DNA from: Planctomycetota bacterium
Lineage (GTDB): Bacteria; Planctomycetota; PLA2; JAEUHO01
Assembly: GCA_020631815.1 (NCBI GenBank)
Contig: JACKGW010000006.1
Location: 1 to 64,000 of the forward strand
Direction of reading: 5' to 3'
DNA length: 64,000 nt
In this document: in pieces, positions 8,693 to 17,355 of the stretch
How positions within the stretch are numbered: position 1 is the stretch's first letter
Layout: each line of letters opens with the position of its first letter
Notes under the pieces: model-generated
The model's database searches: none
What the model saw: the letters and a program-made list of their open reading frames with translations, nothing else
Told to the model about the DNA's origin: nothing
Program-made: the position numbers and the translations under genes

Positions 8693-10711
8693 TTGACCGC
8701 GTTCGGCATGCCATCGGAAGGACTGCTCGAGCACGAGCCCTTCGTGCGTCGGCTCGCAGGCGCGATCGTGCGCGACCCGGCGGGGGCCGACGACATTGCC
8801 CAAGAGACCTGGCTACGTGCCCTCGCGCAGCATCCAGGCACCCTGCGTAGCCCGCGTGGCTGGCTGGCTCGGGTCGCACGCACGTGCGCGTGGAAGCAGC
8901 ACCGGTCCGAGTCACGGCGGCGGCGTCGTGAGGAGGCGGCGGCGCGCTCGGAGCGGCTGCCGGCCGCCGTCGACGAGGCCGCGCAGGCCGAGATGCGACG
9001 CCGCTTGGCGCACGCGCTCGCACGGCTTCCGGAGCTGCAGCGTGTCGCCGTGCTCTTGCGCTACCAAGACGACATGCCGGTGCGCGAGATCGCGCGAACG
9101 ACGGGTGTCCCCGTGGACACGGTCAAGAGCCGCCTTCGACTCGCCCTGGGGAAGCTGCGTCTGGAGCTGGGCGGCGCCGACGGGGCAGCGCTGCACAGGG
9201 CAAGGGGGCTTGCCGTGCTGCTGCCCACAGCCTTCTCCTCCGAGCCTTGCTCGAGGCTCGGAACCGCGGGATGGGGGACGTTGACGATGGCGGGAACGAA
9301 GAAGCTCGGCCTCGGGATTGCCGTCCTGCTCCTGACGTTGGCGGGCGGATGGGTCGTGTTGCACACAGCCAGTCTCGAGGACACGCCGGAGATCGCTTCG
9401 ACGCCCAAGGCGGAGGAGGAGCTGGCGCGGGCTCCGACGCTGCGCGGCACGCCGGGCGAGGCCCGCAAGGTCAGTGGCACGACGGAAGGGCGTCCGGCGC
9501 CTTCGAGCGGGGGCGGCGCTTCGGGTGTTGCGGGCAGCCATTCGGAAGCAGGTTCGCGTCCTGGCGGGGCGGACGGCGATGCGCCCACGACCGCCCCGGA
9601 CGTGGTGGCCGGAGCGGCATTCGGAGCCGATGGGGAGCCGCTCCTTGGCAAGGCTGTCCTTTGGCGCGGCGGAAGGTTCACGACCGCAGGTCAGATCCCC
9701 GTGGGCAAGGAGGCGCAGTCCACGCTCGACATGGGGCGCGATGGACGCTTCCGCTTCGAGGAGGTGGAGAACGGATCCTGGTACCTCGGGCTGGATCTGG
9801 GCGACGGCGTCTCGCGCTTGCTCTATGTGGCCCAGAGCACAGGCGGTGACAGGCGACCCGAGGTCACGCTGCGCCTCGGACAGGGGGGGATTCGCGGCAC
9901 CGTCTGGGGTCCCGATGGTCTGCCGGTCGAGGGCGCCATCGTTCGCACGGGCTCGCAGAACCCAACCCTCATCTCGCAGACCACGACGGATCGCGACGGT
10001 CGCTACGCCATCGGCCAGCTGCACGGCGGGATCGCGTACGTGAGCTTCGCCTTGGCTGGCGACCTGGACGACGACGCCACCACGTTCTATCGCCACCTGC
10101 GCATCGAGGACGACGGGTGGACGATCGTGGACCATGGCTCGCCGCGCGGGTTGGCGCGTGTCGTGGGCCGTGTGGTCTGCCCGGATGGCGAGGTCGTCCG
10201 GGCGAAGGGCCAGATCATCTTCGAGCGCATGGACCGTCAGGGCTTCCTGATCATGCCGTACGACGCGGAAGGACGCTTCGACCAGGAGGTCCCCGAAGAC
10301 ACCTACCGGGTGCACATCTGGGCGCCCAACGGATCGGCGACCACGTCCTACCGCCCCGAGGCGCCGTTCACCGCCACGGCGCCGAGTACCGAGACCGACT
10401 TCGTGCTTGTCGGGGCGCGTGTGAAGGGCCGCGTTCCGGCGGACGTCGCGGCCGGACGCACGGGCATCGTCCACCTCGTGCCGACCGGCGAGGCCGCGAG
10501 CGCCGCGCAACGCGCGGGCTCGCTGGGCGGAGGCGCGCGCATGGTGGCGTGGTCCGAGGACGGGAGCTTCGTCCTCTATGGCATTCCGCCCGGCACCTAC
10601 AAGCTGACCGCCGCCGCCACGAGTGGGGAGGAGCGCCCGGCGCTTGCGTCGGTCGAGGTCGAAGTGGCTGACGGCGTTGCGGAGGTCCGACAGGACCTGA
10701 CCACCCGCTAG
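8693..10711 (+). CDS. ECF sigma factor fused to membrane segment and carboxypeptidase-regulatory-like domains
   Basis: The 672-aa protein starts at TTG 8693, six bases after GGAGG; an ATG at 8708 is the alternative. Residues 10-75 are sigma region 2 (PAGADDIAQETWLRAL) and residues 105-165 are sigma region 4 (LPELQRVAVLLRYQDDMPVR, then VDTVKSRLRLALGKLR), so the N-terminus is a complete ECF sigma factor. A membrane helix follows at about 203-225. Then comes a Ser/Gly-rich linker and at least three beta-sandwich modules of the CarboxypepD_reg type (GTVWGPDGLPVEGAIV, TTTDRDGRYAIGQL, VLYGIPPGTYKLTA). The architecture implies a membrane-anchored sigma factor whose exterior domains could sense a signal. 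Release by proteolysis is inference. Its stop shares CTAG with the opposite gene. Confidence 0.85.
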   Translation: MTAFGMPSEGLLEHEPFVRRLAGAIVRDPAGADDIAQETWLRALAQHPGTLRSPRGWLARVARTCAWKQHRSESRRRRREEAAARSERLPAAVDEAAQAEMRRRLAHALARLPELQRVAVLLRYQDDMPVREIARTTGVPVDTVKSRLRLALGKLRLELGGADGAALHRARGLAVLLPTAFSSEPCSRLGTAGWGTLTMAGTKKLGLGIAVLLLTLAGGWVVLHTASLEDTPEIASTPKAEEELARAPTLRGTPGEARKVSGTTEGRPAPSSGGGASGVAGSHSEAGSRPGGADGDAPTTAPDVVAGAAFGADGEPLLGKAVLWRGGRFTTAGQIPVGKEAQSTLDMGRDGRFRFEEVENGSWYLGLDLGDGVSRLLYVAQSTGGDRRPEVTLRLGQGGIRGTVWGPDGLPVEGAIVRTGSQNPTLISQTTTDRDGRYAIGQLHGGIAYVSFALAGDLDDDATTFYRHLRIEDDGWTIVDHGSPRGLARVVGRVVCPDGEVVRAKGQIIFERMDRQGFLIMPYDAEGRFDQEVPEDTYRVHIWAPNGSATTSYRPEAPFTATAPSTETDFVLVGARVKGRVPADVAAGRTGIVHLVPTGEAASAAQRAGSLGGGARMVAWSEDGSFVLYGIPPGTYKLTAAATSGEERPALASVEVEVADGVAEVRQDLTTR

Positions 10712-12645
10712 CCTCCTCCGGTCGTGCTTCCGCCGCCCGTCGATCCGCCGGTCGGCGGCGGCGCAGGATCGCCTCCCGACGGGCGCGGTGTCGGGTCGGG
10801 AGGTCCGCGCTTGGGGAGGGGCCGGTAGGGCTGGGCCTCGTAGCCCTTTACCTCCGGCAAGTACACCCTGTTCATGGAGAGCTCCGCACCCCACGGCGTC
10901 CCTTGGTAGGCCTCGAGCAGGCGCCGGTGGCGCGCTTCGAATTCGGCCGCAGCTTCACGGCACCCTTCGGGAACGACGCTGGCTTCGACCCTGAAGGTCA
11001 GCTCGCCGGATCGAACACGGTCGATCCACAAGGTGTTCCCGAGGTAGACCCGCGTCTTCTTGGTCTCCCACGCGGACCGCGGGATGGCGCGTGCGATCTC
11101 GATGCCCGCGGATAGACGCAGCAGGCGTGCGTCGAGGATGTGCAAGGCGCGCTCTGCCTCGAGCTCATACCGTCGTTGCCAGGAAGGCGAGTCCTCGGGC
11201 TTGCCCTCCAAGACCCTCTGGAGCCGCTCGCGAACCGCCCGCAGTGCGGACTCTGCCTCGGAGGCCTTCTCCAGCCACTCGTCACGTTCGTTGAGCTTGC
11301 TCCACCCCGCATGCAGGTCGAAGTTGGGGGGCAGGACGGAGATGGTCTCGGAGACGTTGACCTGCTTGCCCGTGAGCGGCGGGGTGGTGTGCGTGAAGTC
11401 GTCACCCCACGCTGCAAGAGCTGCCCACGCTTCGAGCCCCGCACGGGCCACGGCGTTCTCCCGGATGTGCTCGGCGATCGCTTCCCGATCGCGCAAGTCT
11501 GGCCCGTAGAGGTTGAGTCGACCGTAGTCGTACGAAACGGAGGGCACCCGGATGCGATTCCAGCCGAAGGTGATGTAGCGGCCACCCGAGACGGCCGCCA
11601 AGCGGCTGAGGCCGTAGGGACCAAACCCCGACGGTAGCGGCGCCTCGCGGTCGGTCACCACATGACTCACGTCTCCTGCGGGACCGTACTCGTCGGCGGG
11701 CAGGGCCACGGGCTTGCTCTCACCCAGACCCATCAGCTCCTTCATGCGCTTGAGTCGCTCCTCGTCGTCAAGCTCCGCGAGCTCGTCCAGCGACTCGCTC
11801 AGCTTGTCGGTGTCCGGTACGCGATGCCCGATGTCGCCCAGGTCGAACTCCGTAGACCACTCGAAAGGAGAGAAGTCGTAGGGCACCAGGGGCGCGCAAA
11901 TGTCACCTCCATGCCAGGGCGCGGTCGCCGATCCGCGGCCAAACGGATCGCGGCCGATGTCGGGCCAGTAGTCTCGCCCGATCCCGGTTGGCGCCTTCTC
12001 CCACGCGCGGATCATGCCGTCGTTCCACCCACGGCCGTAGGCGCCCTCCGGCCCAATGGCGCAGAAGACCAGCTTGGACTTGGTGACGTCGGCGACGAGC
12101 TTCTCGAGCTCCCAGTCGTCCTCGAAGTGTTCGTCGGCGAGGTAGATGACCAGGGCACCCTTGCGGCGCAGGCTCTTGATGCTCTCACGCAGCGCCAAGG
12201 TCGTGTTCTTGATGGTCTCGTCCGAACTCGCGGATGCGGAGAGCTGGGCAGCAGCCTCCGCCACGGACTTGGCAGGCTTGCCGAACTTGTCCCCCAGGGA
12301 CGCCACGTGCCAGGTCGCCACCTGATCGATGTTCTTGTCCAGCCGGCCCAGGGCCTTTCCAAGGTAGGGCGCCCATGTCGCCAGGCGTGGCGTTGGATCC
12401 ACGATGAAGGCGACGGGGAACGGCTTCGTCTCCCTGTCCCCACGAGCAAGCACGGCGGCTTCGAGGGCCACGGCGAAGGCCTCGTCGACCCGCTGCTTGC
12501 GGCGCACGACCACGCTGGCGGCATCCGGCAGGGCCTCCTTGCGTTGTGGCGCGGCGAACACTGGCTCGGGGCTGGTGCCCGCGCGGAGTCCGGTGGCCAG
12601 GACGGCGGCCGCGAGACACGCCAGCAGTTCCCTCGTCAGTCTCAT
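10708..12645 (-). CDS. Secreted protein with VWA-like segment
   Basis: The 645-aa protein has a Sec signal (LLACLAAAVLATGLRAG). The N-terminal third alternates strands and helices in the manner of a von Willebrand A fold: FPVAFIVDPTPRLATW, then KGALVIYLADEHFEDDW and KSKLVFCAIGPEGAYG. The DxSxS metal site is absent, so metal binding is unlikely. Later there is an aromatic and Asp-rich region, a coiled helix near residues 470-510, and a Pro/Gly-rich tail (PPPTGGSTGGGSTTGGG). Its stop codon overlaps that of the sigma fusion on the opposite strand. Function unknown; it may read as a secreted structural or sensing protein. Confidence 0.65.
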   Translation of the reverse strand: MRLTRELLACLAAAVLATGLRAGTSPEPVFAAPQRKEALPDAASVVVRRKQRVDEAFAVALEAAVLARGDRETKPFPVAFIVDPTPRLATWAPYLGKALGRLDKNIDQVATWHVASLGDKFGKPAKSVAEAAAQLSASASSDETIKNTTLALRESIKSLRRKGALVIYLADEHFEDDWELEKLVADVTKSKLVFCAIGPEGAYGRGWNDGMIRAWEKAPTGIGRDYWPDIGRDPFGRGSATAPWHGGDICAPLVPYDFSPFEWSTEFDLGDIGHRVPDTDKLSESLDELAELDDEERLKRMKELMGLGESKPVALPADEYGPAGDVSHVVTDREAPLPSGFGPYGLSRLAAVSGGRYITFGWNRIRVPSVSYDYGRLNLYGPDLRDREAIAEHIRENAVARAGLEAWAALAAWGDDFTHTTPPLTGKQVNVSETISVLPPNFDLHAGWSKLNERDEWLEKASEAESALRAVRERLQRVLEGKPEDSPSWQRRYELEAERALHILDARLLRLSAGIEIARAIPRSAWETKKTRVYLGNTLWIDRVRSGELTFRVEASVVPEGCREAAAEFEARHRRLLEAYQGTPWGAELSMNRVYLPEVKGYEAQPYRPLPKRGPPDPTPRPSGGDPAPPPTGGSTGGGSTTGGG

Positions 12646-12820
12646 GCGGGCATGCTCTCACGCACCCAAGCGGGCCGCAATCAGCCCGAAGCCGCCTCCC
12701 CGCCGGCGTTTCCGGGTGGGGGCTTGCGCGCGAACCCCTGGGCTACGGTACCCGTGGGAGACGCCTCCTGAGGCGCGGGACGCTCGCGCGATCGATGCGA
12801 TCGCCTAGGATGTTGGGACG

Positions 12821-13492
12821 ATGTCCGGACTTCCGTCTCGACCCCCCCCGCAGTACGCCGTCCTGCTGTTGGCGCTGACCTTCTCTGCGTGCGGGAAGGA
12901 GACGCAGGCGCCGCCGGAAGAGACGTCGGCAAACCACGTCGCCGTCGCGCGGCTGGCAGCGGAAGAGACCATGGCCAAGGCGACGCTGCGCAATCTCGTG
13001 GCCGCCCAGGCGCAGCTGCAAGTCGTCGGGTGGATCGACACGGACCAGGACGGCGTGGGGGAGTACGGCGGGTTGCTCGAGCTGTCCGGTGCCGTTGCGG
13101 GTCGAGGGCACGAGGCGTTGACGCCGGCCGTGATCGGCGAGGCGTTTCGCACGCTGGATGCCGAGGGGCGGGCGCACTTCGAGGGCTACACGTATCGGCT
13201 GTTCCTGCCCGGGCGCAAGGGCATCGCCGTGGGCGAGCCGGCGGGTGGGTTCACGCGCGCCATGAAGGTCCCGGCCGATGCCGCGGAGCAGGCGTGGGCG
13301 TGTCTCGCGTGGCCGTCCACGGCCGGCACGCAGCAGCGCAGCTTCTTCGTCGCCACGTCAGGCCAGCTTCTGGCCACGGCCCCCGGTCGCCATGGCGGTG
13401 ACCAGGGGGCGCCACCCGCACCCGTGTTCGAGGGGTTGGAGGCTCGACCGGGCGGCGACGGATCGAGCGCGACCTGGACGACGCTCGAGTGA
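12821..13492 (+). CDS. Lipoprotein, pilin-head-like
   Basis: The 223-aa protein has a lipobox TFSAC (Cys24). Residues 40-70 form an amphipathic helix (AEETMAKATLRNLVAAQAQL). This is followed by IDTDQDGVGEYGGLLELSG, a pattern also seen in planctomycete proteins with a type IV pilin-like globular head. Here the N-methylation motif is replaced by a lipoprotein signal. The central YTYRLFLPG and a final Cys-containing strand suggest a small beta domain. TAGGAT at 12806-12811 lies nine bases before the ATG. It is divergent from the gene at 12645. Function unknown. Confidence 0.55.
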   Translation: MSGLPSRPPPQYAVLLLALTFSACGKETQAPPEETSANHVAVARLAAEETMAKATLRNLVAAQAQLQVVGWIDTDQDGVGEYGGLLELSGAVAGRGHEALTPAVIGEAFRTLDAEGRAHFEGYTYRLFLPGRKGIAVGEPAGGFTRAMKVPADAAEQAWACLAWPSTAGTQQRSFFVATSGQLLATAPGRHGGDQGAPPAPVFEGLEARPGGDGSSATWTTLE

Positions 13493-13568
13493 CCGCGCCC
13501 CCGCCCACCGCGAGGTCCATCCGTCGGACACGAGGCCCCACGCCGGCGCAGGAGCAAGGTGCCTACAC

Positions 13569-13589
13569 TGCCTGCTAGACTTGCAGGCA
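13569..13589. promoter_or_regulatory. Palindromic operator/promoter of the toxin-antitoxin pair
   Basis: TGCCTGC (13569-13575) and GCAGGCA (13583-13589) are perfect inverted repeats around a 7-bp spacer. The spacer begins with TAGACT, a fair -10 hexamer. The right arm touches the ATG of the antitoxin gene. This is what is expected of an autoregulatory site bound by a ribbon-helix-helix antitoxin and would block the promoter directly. Confidence 0.5.
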
Positions 13590-13852
13590 TGCCCAAGCGC
13601 GCGTCCAAGGTCCAGTACACGATCCGGGGAGTCCCCGCCGCCGTGGACAGGGCCCTGCGGGCTCGCGCCCGGCGCGAGCAGCGAAGCCTCAACGAGCTCG
13701 CCCTGGAAGCCCTGCGACGCAGCGTGGGCGATGAGGTTGGACCGCTGGTGCACACGGACTTGGACCCGTTCCTGGGCACCTGGGTCGAAGATCCCGAGTT
13801 CGATGCGGCGCTTCGGGAGCAAGACCGGGTCGATCCGTCGCTCTGGTCCTGA
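13589..13852 (+). CDS. FitA/ribbon-helix-helix antitoxin
   Basis: The 87-aa protein reads QYTIRGVPAAVDRALRARA, then REQRSLNELALEALRRSVG, which is the FitA-like ribbon-helix-helix pattern (strand, two helices) used for DNA binding. The acidic Trp-containing tail (FLGTWVEDPEFDAAL, ending in W) is the part that usually wraps around and inhibits a PIN toxin. The toxin gene begins two bases after the stop. The start is either ATG 13589 (possibly leaderless) or GTG 13559, which has GGAG four bases upstream; the in-frame extension adds ten residues. An operator palindrome overlaps the ATG. Confidence 0.8.
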   Translation: MPKRASKVQYTIRGVPAAVDRALRARARREQRSLNELALEALRRSVGDEVGPLVHTDLDPFLGTWVEDPEFDAALREQDRVDPSLWS

Positions 13853-13854
13853 GC

Positions 13855-14238
13855 ATGGACATCGCCGTCGACACGAACCGCTACGTGGACTTCATGCGCG
13901 GGGATCCGGAGGTAGCGCGGCACATCCGGGCGGCTGACGCCGTGGCGCTCCCGTTCGTCGTCTTGGGGGAGCTCCGCGCTGGCTTCGCTTGTGGCTCGAA
14001 GTCGCGGGCCAACGAGCGGACCCTGGTCCGGTTCCTGGGCCAAGAGCGCGTCCGCGTCCTGTGGGCAGACGAGGCAACGACGCACTTCTACGGTCGCGTG
14101 TTCGCCCAGCTGCGAGCGGCCGGCACGCCCATCCCCACGAGTGACCTGTGGATCGCTGCCCTGGCGATCCAGCACGACTTGCCTCTCTACACGCGGGATG
14201 CTCACTTCGCCTCCGTCGCGGGCCTGGCGACCCTCTAG
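13855..14238 (+). CDS. vapC: PIN-domain ribonuclease toxin, VapC/FitB type
   Basis: The 127-aa protein has the four acidic PIN residues in order: Asp6 in IAVDTNRYVDFM, Glu39 in VLGELRAGF, Asp97 in PTSDLWIAALA, and Asp115 in YTRDAHF. They would bind the divalent metal used to cut RNA, typically tRNA or rRNA in VapC proteins. Length is normal for the family and the frame is intact, so the toxin is probably active. It is expressed with the FitA-like antitoxin two bases upstream. Confidence 0.88.
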   Translation: MDIAVDTNRYVDFMRGDPEVARHIRAADAVALPFVVLGELRAGFACGSKSRANERTLVRFLGQERVRVLWADEATTHFYGRVFAQLRAAGTPIPTSDLWIAALAIQHDLPLYTRDAHFASVAGLATL

Positions 14239-14321
14239 AGGTTGGCGGGCTGCGGGGCGATGCTCTGGCTGCGGGTACCGTGGACGTCGAAGGCGGCATG
14301 GGGCCGCAGGGGAGCTTGGAC

Positions 14322-14741
14322 ATGCCCGATGACGCGCCTTCGGTGAACCCGGCCATCCTCGGCGTCGCCTACCCCAGCTTCTACTTCAAGGACGTCGACC
14401 AGGCGGTTGCCCTGTACGAGGCGGTGTTCGGGCCGTGTGCCTATCACGAGGCGGGGTTCCACGGACTCAAGCTGGGCGACACCTGGCTCACGCTCTTCGA
14501 TCCCAAGATGGCGCCACGCCCGGGAGAGAACCCGGCGAACGCGGAGATCGCGTTGCGGCTGGCCACTCCTGCAGACGTCGATGCGCTGCATGGCACGTTC
14601 GTCGAGCACGGCGCCACCAGCGTCATGAAGCCCCAAGACACGTGGATGTACGAGAACATGCGCTACGCATGCCTCGACGATCCGCTGGGCGTGCGCTGGG
14701 ACCTCTACTGTCCGATTGCCGCGCCTCCTGCGAGCTCGTGA
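14322..14741 (+). CDS. VOC (glyoxalase/bleomycin-resistance superfamily) protein
   Basis: The 139-aa protein begins at ATG 14322, seven bases after AGGGGAG. It opens with YPSFYFKDVDQAVALYEAVF and ends with RYACLDDPLGVRWDLYCP, the two beta-alpha-beta-beta-beta halves typical of single-domain VOC proteins of the PhnB type. Such proteins include metal-dependent lyases, dioxygenases and drug-binding proteins. The metal-ligand His/Glu set is not clear, so a binding role is as likely as catalysis. It sits between the toxin gene and a small unknown gene. Confidence 0.75.
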   Translation: MPDDAPSVNPAILGVAYPSFYFKDVDQAVALYEAVFGPCAYHEAGFHGLKLGDTWLTLFDPKMAPRPGENPANAEIALRLATPADVDALHGTFVEHGATSVMKPQDTWMYENMRYACLDDPLGVRWDLYCPIAAPPASS

Positions 14742-14746
14742 TCGGC

Positions 14747-15139
14747 ATGAGCACGCGACGGGAGCGGCGCGAGACGGACGTGGCGCGCCGGACGTTCCCG
14801 TACGAGTCGCGCCTCGAGTGTGCTCGCGCCCATGTCGGCGGTCTGGAGACGACGCTGCGCATGTTGGAGCGGGACGCGCCGGGCCGTGGAGCCGAGGCGA
14901 CACGGGATGACCTGCGCCGTCTGATCGTGCGCGCGCGAAGCGCGCAGGAGGACGTGAGGGCCGCGCGGCACGAGGTCGGCATGATGGCGATGCTCAACTT
15001 GTGGATCCCGTTCCGCTGGCCTTACATGGCGTTCGAGCTGTGGGGCCTCACGTCCGCCGGGCGTCGCCTGGCCCGCTGTGTCCGCTGGATGCACGCACTG
15101 CGTGCACGCGTGGCGCCACGTGTTGCGCCCACGAGGTAG
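14747..15139 (+). CDS. Hypothetical basic helical protein
   Basis: The 130-aa protein starts at ATG 14747, overlapping nothing and five bases after the VOC stop, so the two are probably co-transcribed. It is Arg-rich and helical, with a coiled-coil-like middle (LECARAHVGGLETTLRMLER) and a short hydrophobic stretch (MMAMLNLWIPFRWPYMAFEL) that could be a re-entrant or peripheral membrane segment. No domain is recognised. Confidence 0.5.
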   Translation: MSTRRERRETDVARRTFPYESRLECARAHVGGLETTLRMLERDAPGRGAEATRDDLRRLIVRARSAQEDVRAARHEVGMMAMLNLWIPFRWPYMAFELWGLTSAGRRLARCVRWMHALRARVAPRVAPTR

Positions 15140-15195
15140 GCGCTAGACTTCGCAGGCCGTCGCCACATGGGGTTCGATCGGCGTCCGGAGCACGC

Positions 15196-17355
15196 ATGGC
15201 CGAGGAGGACGGACAGGCCGGGGAGGTGAGGCCGTCACGTCGCGTGGCGGGCCCCCTGGCCGTCCGCTGGCCGCACGTTGTCGAAGCCTGTGCGGCGTCC
15301 TGTGCGCTCGAGCCGGACGCGGACGTCCTTTGGCTTGATCACCTGCCATCGCGGGGACGCTTGCGCAACATCGATCCGAGGACGCGCCTGACGGTCCTAC
15401 CTGGGTTGGACCGGCTTCTCGATCCTGGGCAGCGCGAGGGACTGTTGGCCGAGGTCGCAGCGCGCGGAGGCCGCCTAGGCTGGCCGAAGAACCTGCGGCC
15501 GTGCCTGTCGCCGATCGCGGCGCCGACGGACGTGTACGAGGGCCGCGGACCATGGCTGGTCATGCGGTGTGCCGAGTCGCCGTTCGTGGAGCGGTGGCGC
15601 GTCGAGGACGGCGCCGGCCTGCACAGCCTGTCGCCCGCGCTCGCGAGACCCCTTGCAGCGTGCGAGGCGGGTCGGCTGGGTTGCACGATGGTCGCACTTC
15701 GTGGTCCGGACATCCTGCAGGCGTATGTGCACGCCGACGTCGGGATCCTGGAGGGCGCATCCACGTCCGACGCGACGCAACCCGTGCGCGCCTCCAAGGC
15801 CGTCGCTGCGGACGTGCTGGCGCGCACGCGTCTCGCGACGCGCATCCTCGTGGGCTGCGTGCGCGAAGACGTGGCCGCGGCCTTGGTCGACGCAGGCCGT
15901 GGTGAGGCCCGCGATGTCCAGGTGCTCGCGTTCGAGTGGATGGTGGGCGAACAGGAGATCACCCTTCTCGACGTCGTGCCGCACGCGGCGATCGGCATGC
16001 ATCGCGCGTCGTCGGACGAGGAGCTGACCCGTGCCTTGGCCTTCGCGTTGACCTCCGCGTCGCCACCGCCGGAGTGGATCTCGCTCGAACCGCAGGGGGG
16101 CGAGCCCGCGTGGGCCGAGCTCCTGCCCGTTCCGCGCCGGACCGAGCTTGACGTGTCTCCTCCACGCCTGGCCACGGCGTGGCGTGCGGCCACCTGGACG
16201 CCGCTCCAAGCGGATGTGGGCCTGCTGGGCGGACTGCCCATCGTGCTGGACGCACGGCGCAACGAGCTGCTGCCGTTGGATCCCGTCGCCGCGCACGTAC
16301 GCGCACGCCTTGCCGAGCAGGCCGATGCCGGGACGCTTGCCGACGAGATTGCCGACTCCCTCCAGGTCGAACCCGCCCAGGTGGAGCACGACATCTGGCG
16401 TCTGCTGGCCCAGTGGTCGGCTCGGGGGCTCGTGGCACGAACTGGGGAGCTCGCCGCCGACGTCTGCGGGGGCAAGCCCTGTCCACGTCGGGAGCTCCGT
16501 GCAGCAACCGTTCGGCTGGATGCCTCCGGACGTGGCGTGGACCTCCACCTCGAGGTGGGGGCGGACGCGTCGCGGCTGCGCTCCTTGCTCCCGCCCACGT
16601 GGACCTGGGCAGAGCCGGGACCGGGTGCGGCTGCCCGCCTGTCCTTGACGCGCGCAAGCGACGGTCGCTACCAGCTGGACGATGGGTACCACGTGAGGAT
16701 CGCGCCGGGCCTCTCGTGGCTGGGCCCCCTGTTGTTCGACGCCGTGGTCGACGCCGCCACCGACACACCTGCCCCGGCAGCGCGCTTGCGCGGCGGACTC
16801 GTGCGCTACGGCGACACGATGTGGATCGTGGTGGGACCCGCACGCGAGCTTGTCGATGGCGTGGTCGCGTTGCTTGCGGCGCGCGCGGGCGTGGTGCTGG
16901 CCGCACCGGTCGTCGCGCTCGACCGTTGCGGAACGGTGGTCGATCCACGGCCCCTGGGGTTGTCGGTGTCGGAGCCGCTGCACGGTAGCGCCTTGGCCGC
17001 GCTTGGAGCGTGGCGCGACGCACGCCCGCTCCCTCGCTTGCACGCAGGCCCCGTACGGCTGCTGGCCCTGCCACCGGTCGACCCGGCCCCGTGCGCGCCA
17101 CTTCCGCACCGGCTGCTTCACCTGAGCCCGGGGCGGCGTGGCCCCGTCTCACGCCAAACGCCAACTGCGCGCGAGTCGCTCGAGCTCGTGCTGCGCGATG
17201 GACGTCTCGGCGCGGGACGCCTGGGTGTCGAGGAAGCGGAGGCGCTCGTGGCGCTTGCCGATCGGGTCCCGATGACGACCCTGGCTGCGCACAATGCCGA
17301 GGCCGTCGTCGCCTGGCTCGATGCCGACGCGACAGTGGCCGAGGTCGTGTCGTGA
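15196..17355 (+). CDS. PqqD-domain protein fused to degenerate HprK-like kinase domain
   Basis: The 719-aa protein starts at ATG 15196, six bases after GGAG. Residues 1-310 may be a decayed ATP-grasp fold (PWLVMRCAESPF, ILQAYVHADVG, EITLLDVVPHAAIG), which is low-confidence. Residues 342-419 match PqqD: IVLDARRNELLPLDPVAAHV, then a winged-helix-like IADSLQVEPAQVEHDIWRLL. Residues 531-632 match the order of HPr kinase-related proteins (LVRYGDTMWIVVGP, VVALDRCGTVVDPRPLGLSV). The P-loop reads GPARELVDG instead of GxxGxGKS, so the nucleotide-binding Lys is lost. The tail (TARESLELVL, then a helix ending AVVAWLDA) also follows HprK-related kinase A proteins. PqqD domains present peptides to modifying enzymes. 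The stop overlaps the next gene (TGATG). Confidence 0.65.
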   Translation: MAEEDGQAGEVRPSRRVAGPLAVRWPHVVEACAASCALEPDADVLWLDHLPSRGRLRNIDPRTRLTVLPGLDRLLDPGQREGLLAEVAARGGRLGWPKNLRPCLSPIAAPTDVYEGRGPWLVMRCAESPFVERWRVEDGAGLHSLSPALARPLAACEAGRLGCTMVALRGPDILQAYVHADVGILEGASTSDATQPVRASKAVAADVLARTRLATRILVGCVREDVAAALVDAGRGEARDVQVLAFEWMVGEQEITLLDVVPHAAIGMHRASSDEELTRALAFALTSASPPPEWISLEPQGGEPAWAELLPVPRRTELDVSPPRLATAWRAATWTPLQADVGLLGGLPIVLDARRNELLPLDPVAAHVRARLAEQADAGTLADEIADSLQVEPAQVEHDIWRLLAQWSARGLVARTGELAADVCGGKPCPRRELRAATVRLDASGRGVDLHLEVGADASRLRSLLPPTWTWAEPGPGAAARLSLTRASDGRYQLDDGYHVRIAPGLSWLGPLLFDAVVDAATDTPAPAARLRGGLVRYGDTMWIVVGPARELVDGVVALLAARAGVVLAAPVVALDRCGTVVDPRPLGLSVSEPLHGSALAALGAWRDARPLPRLHAGPVRLLALPPVDPAPCAPLPHRLLHLSPGRRGPVSRQTPTARESLELVLRDGRLGAGRLGVEEAEALVALADRVPMTTLAAHNAEAVVAWLDADATVAEVVS

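Noticed and set aside
15475..17121. A 548-codon minus-strand open frame
   Set aside because: Antisense to the PqqD/HprK-like gene, with no recognisable motif.
15196..17355. LanB-type lanthipeptide dehydratase for the 719-aa protein
   Set aside because: Size and repeat-rich serine substrate invited the idea, but no LanB or LanM motifs are present, whereas PqqD and HprK-like patterns fit.
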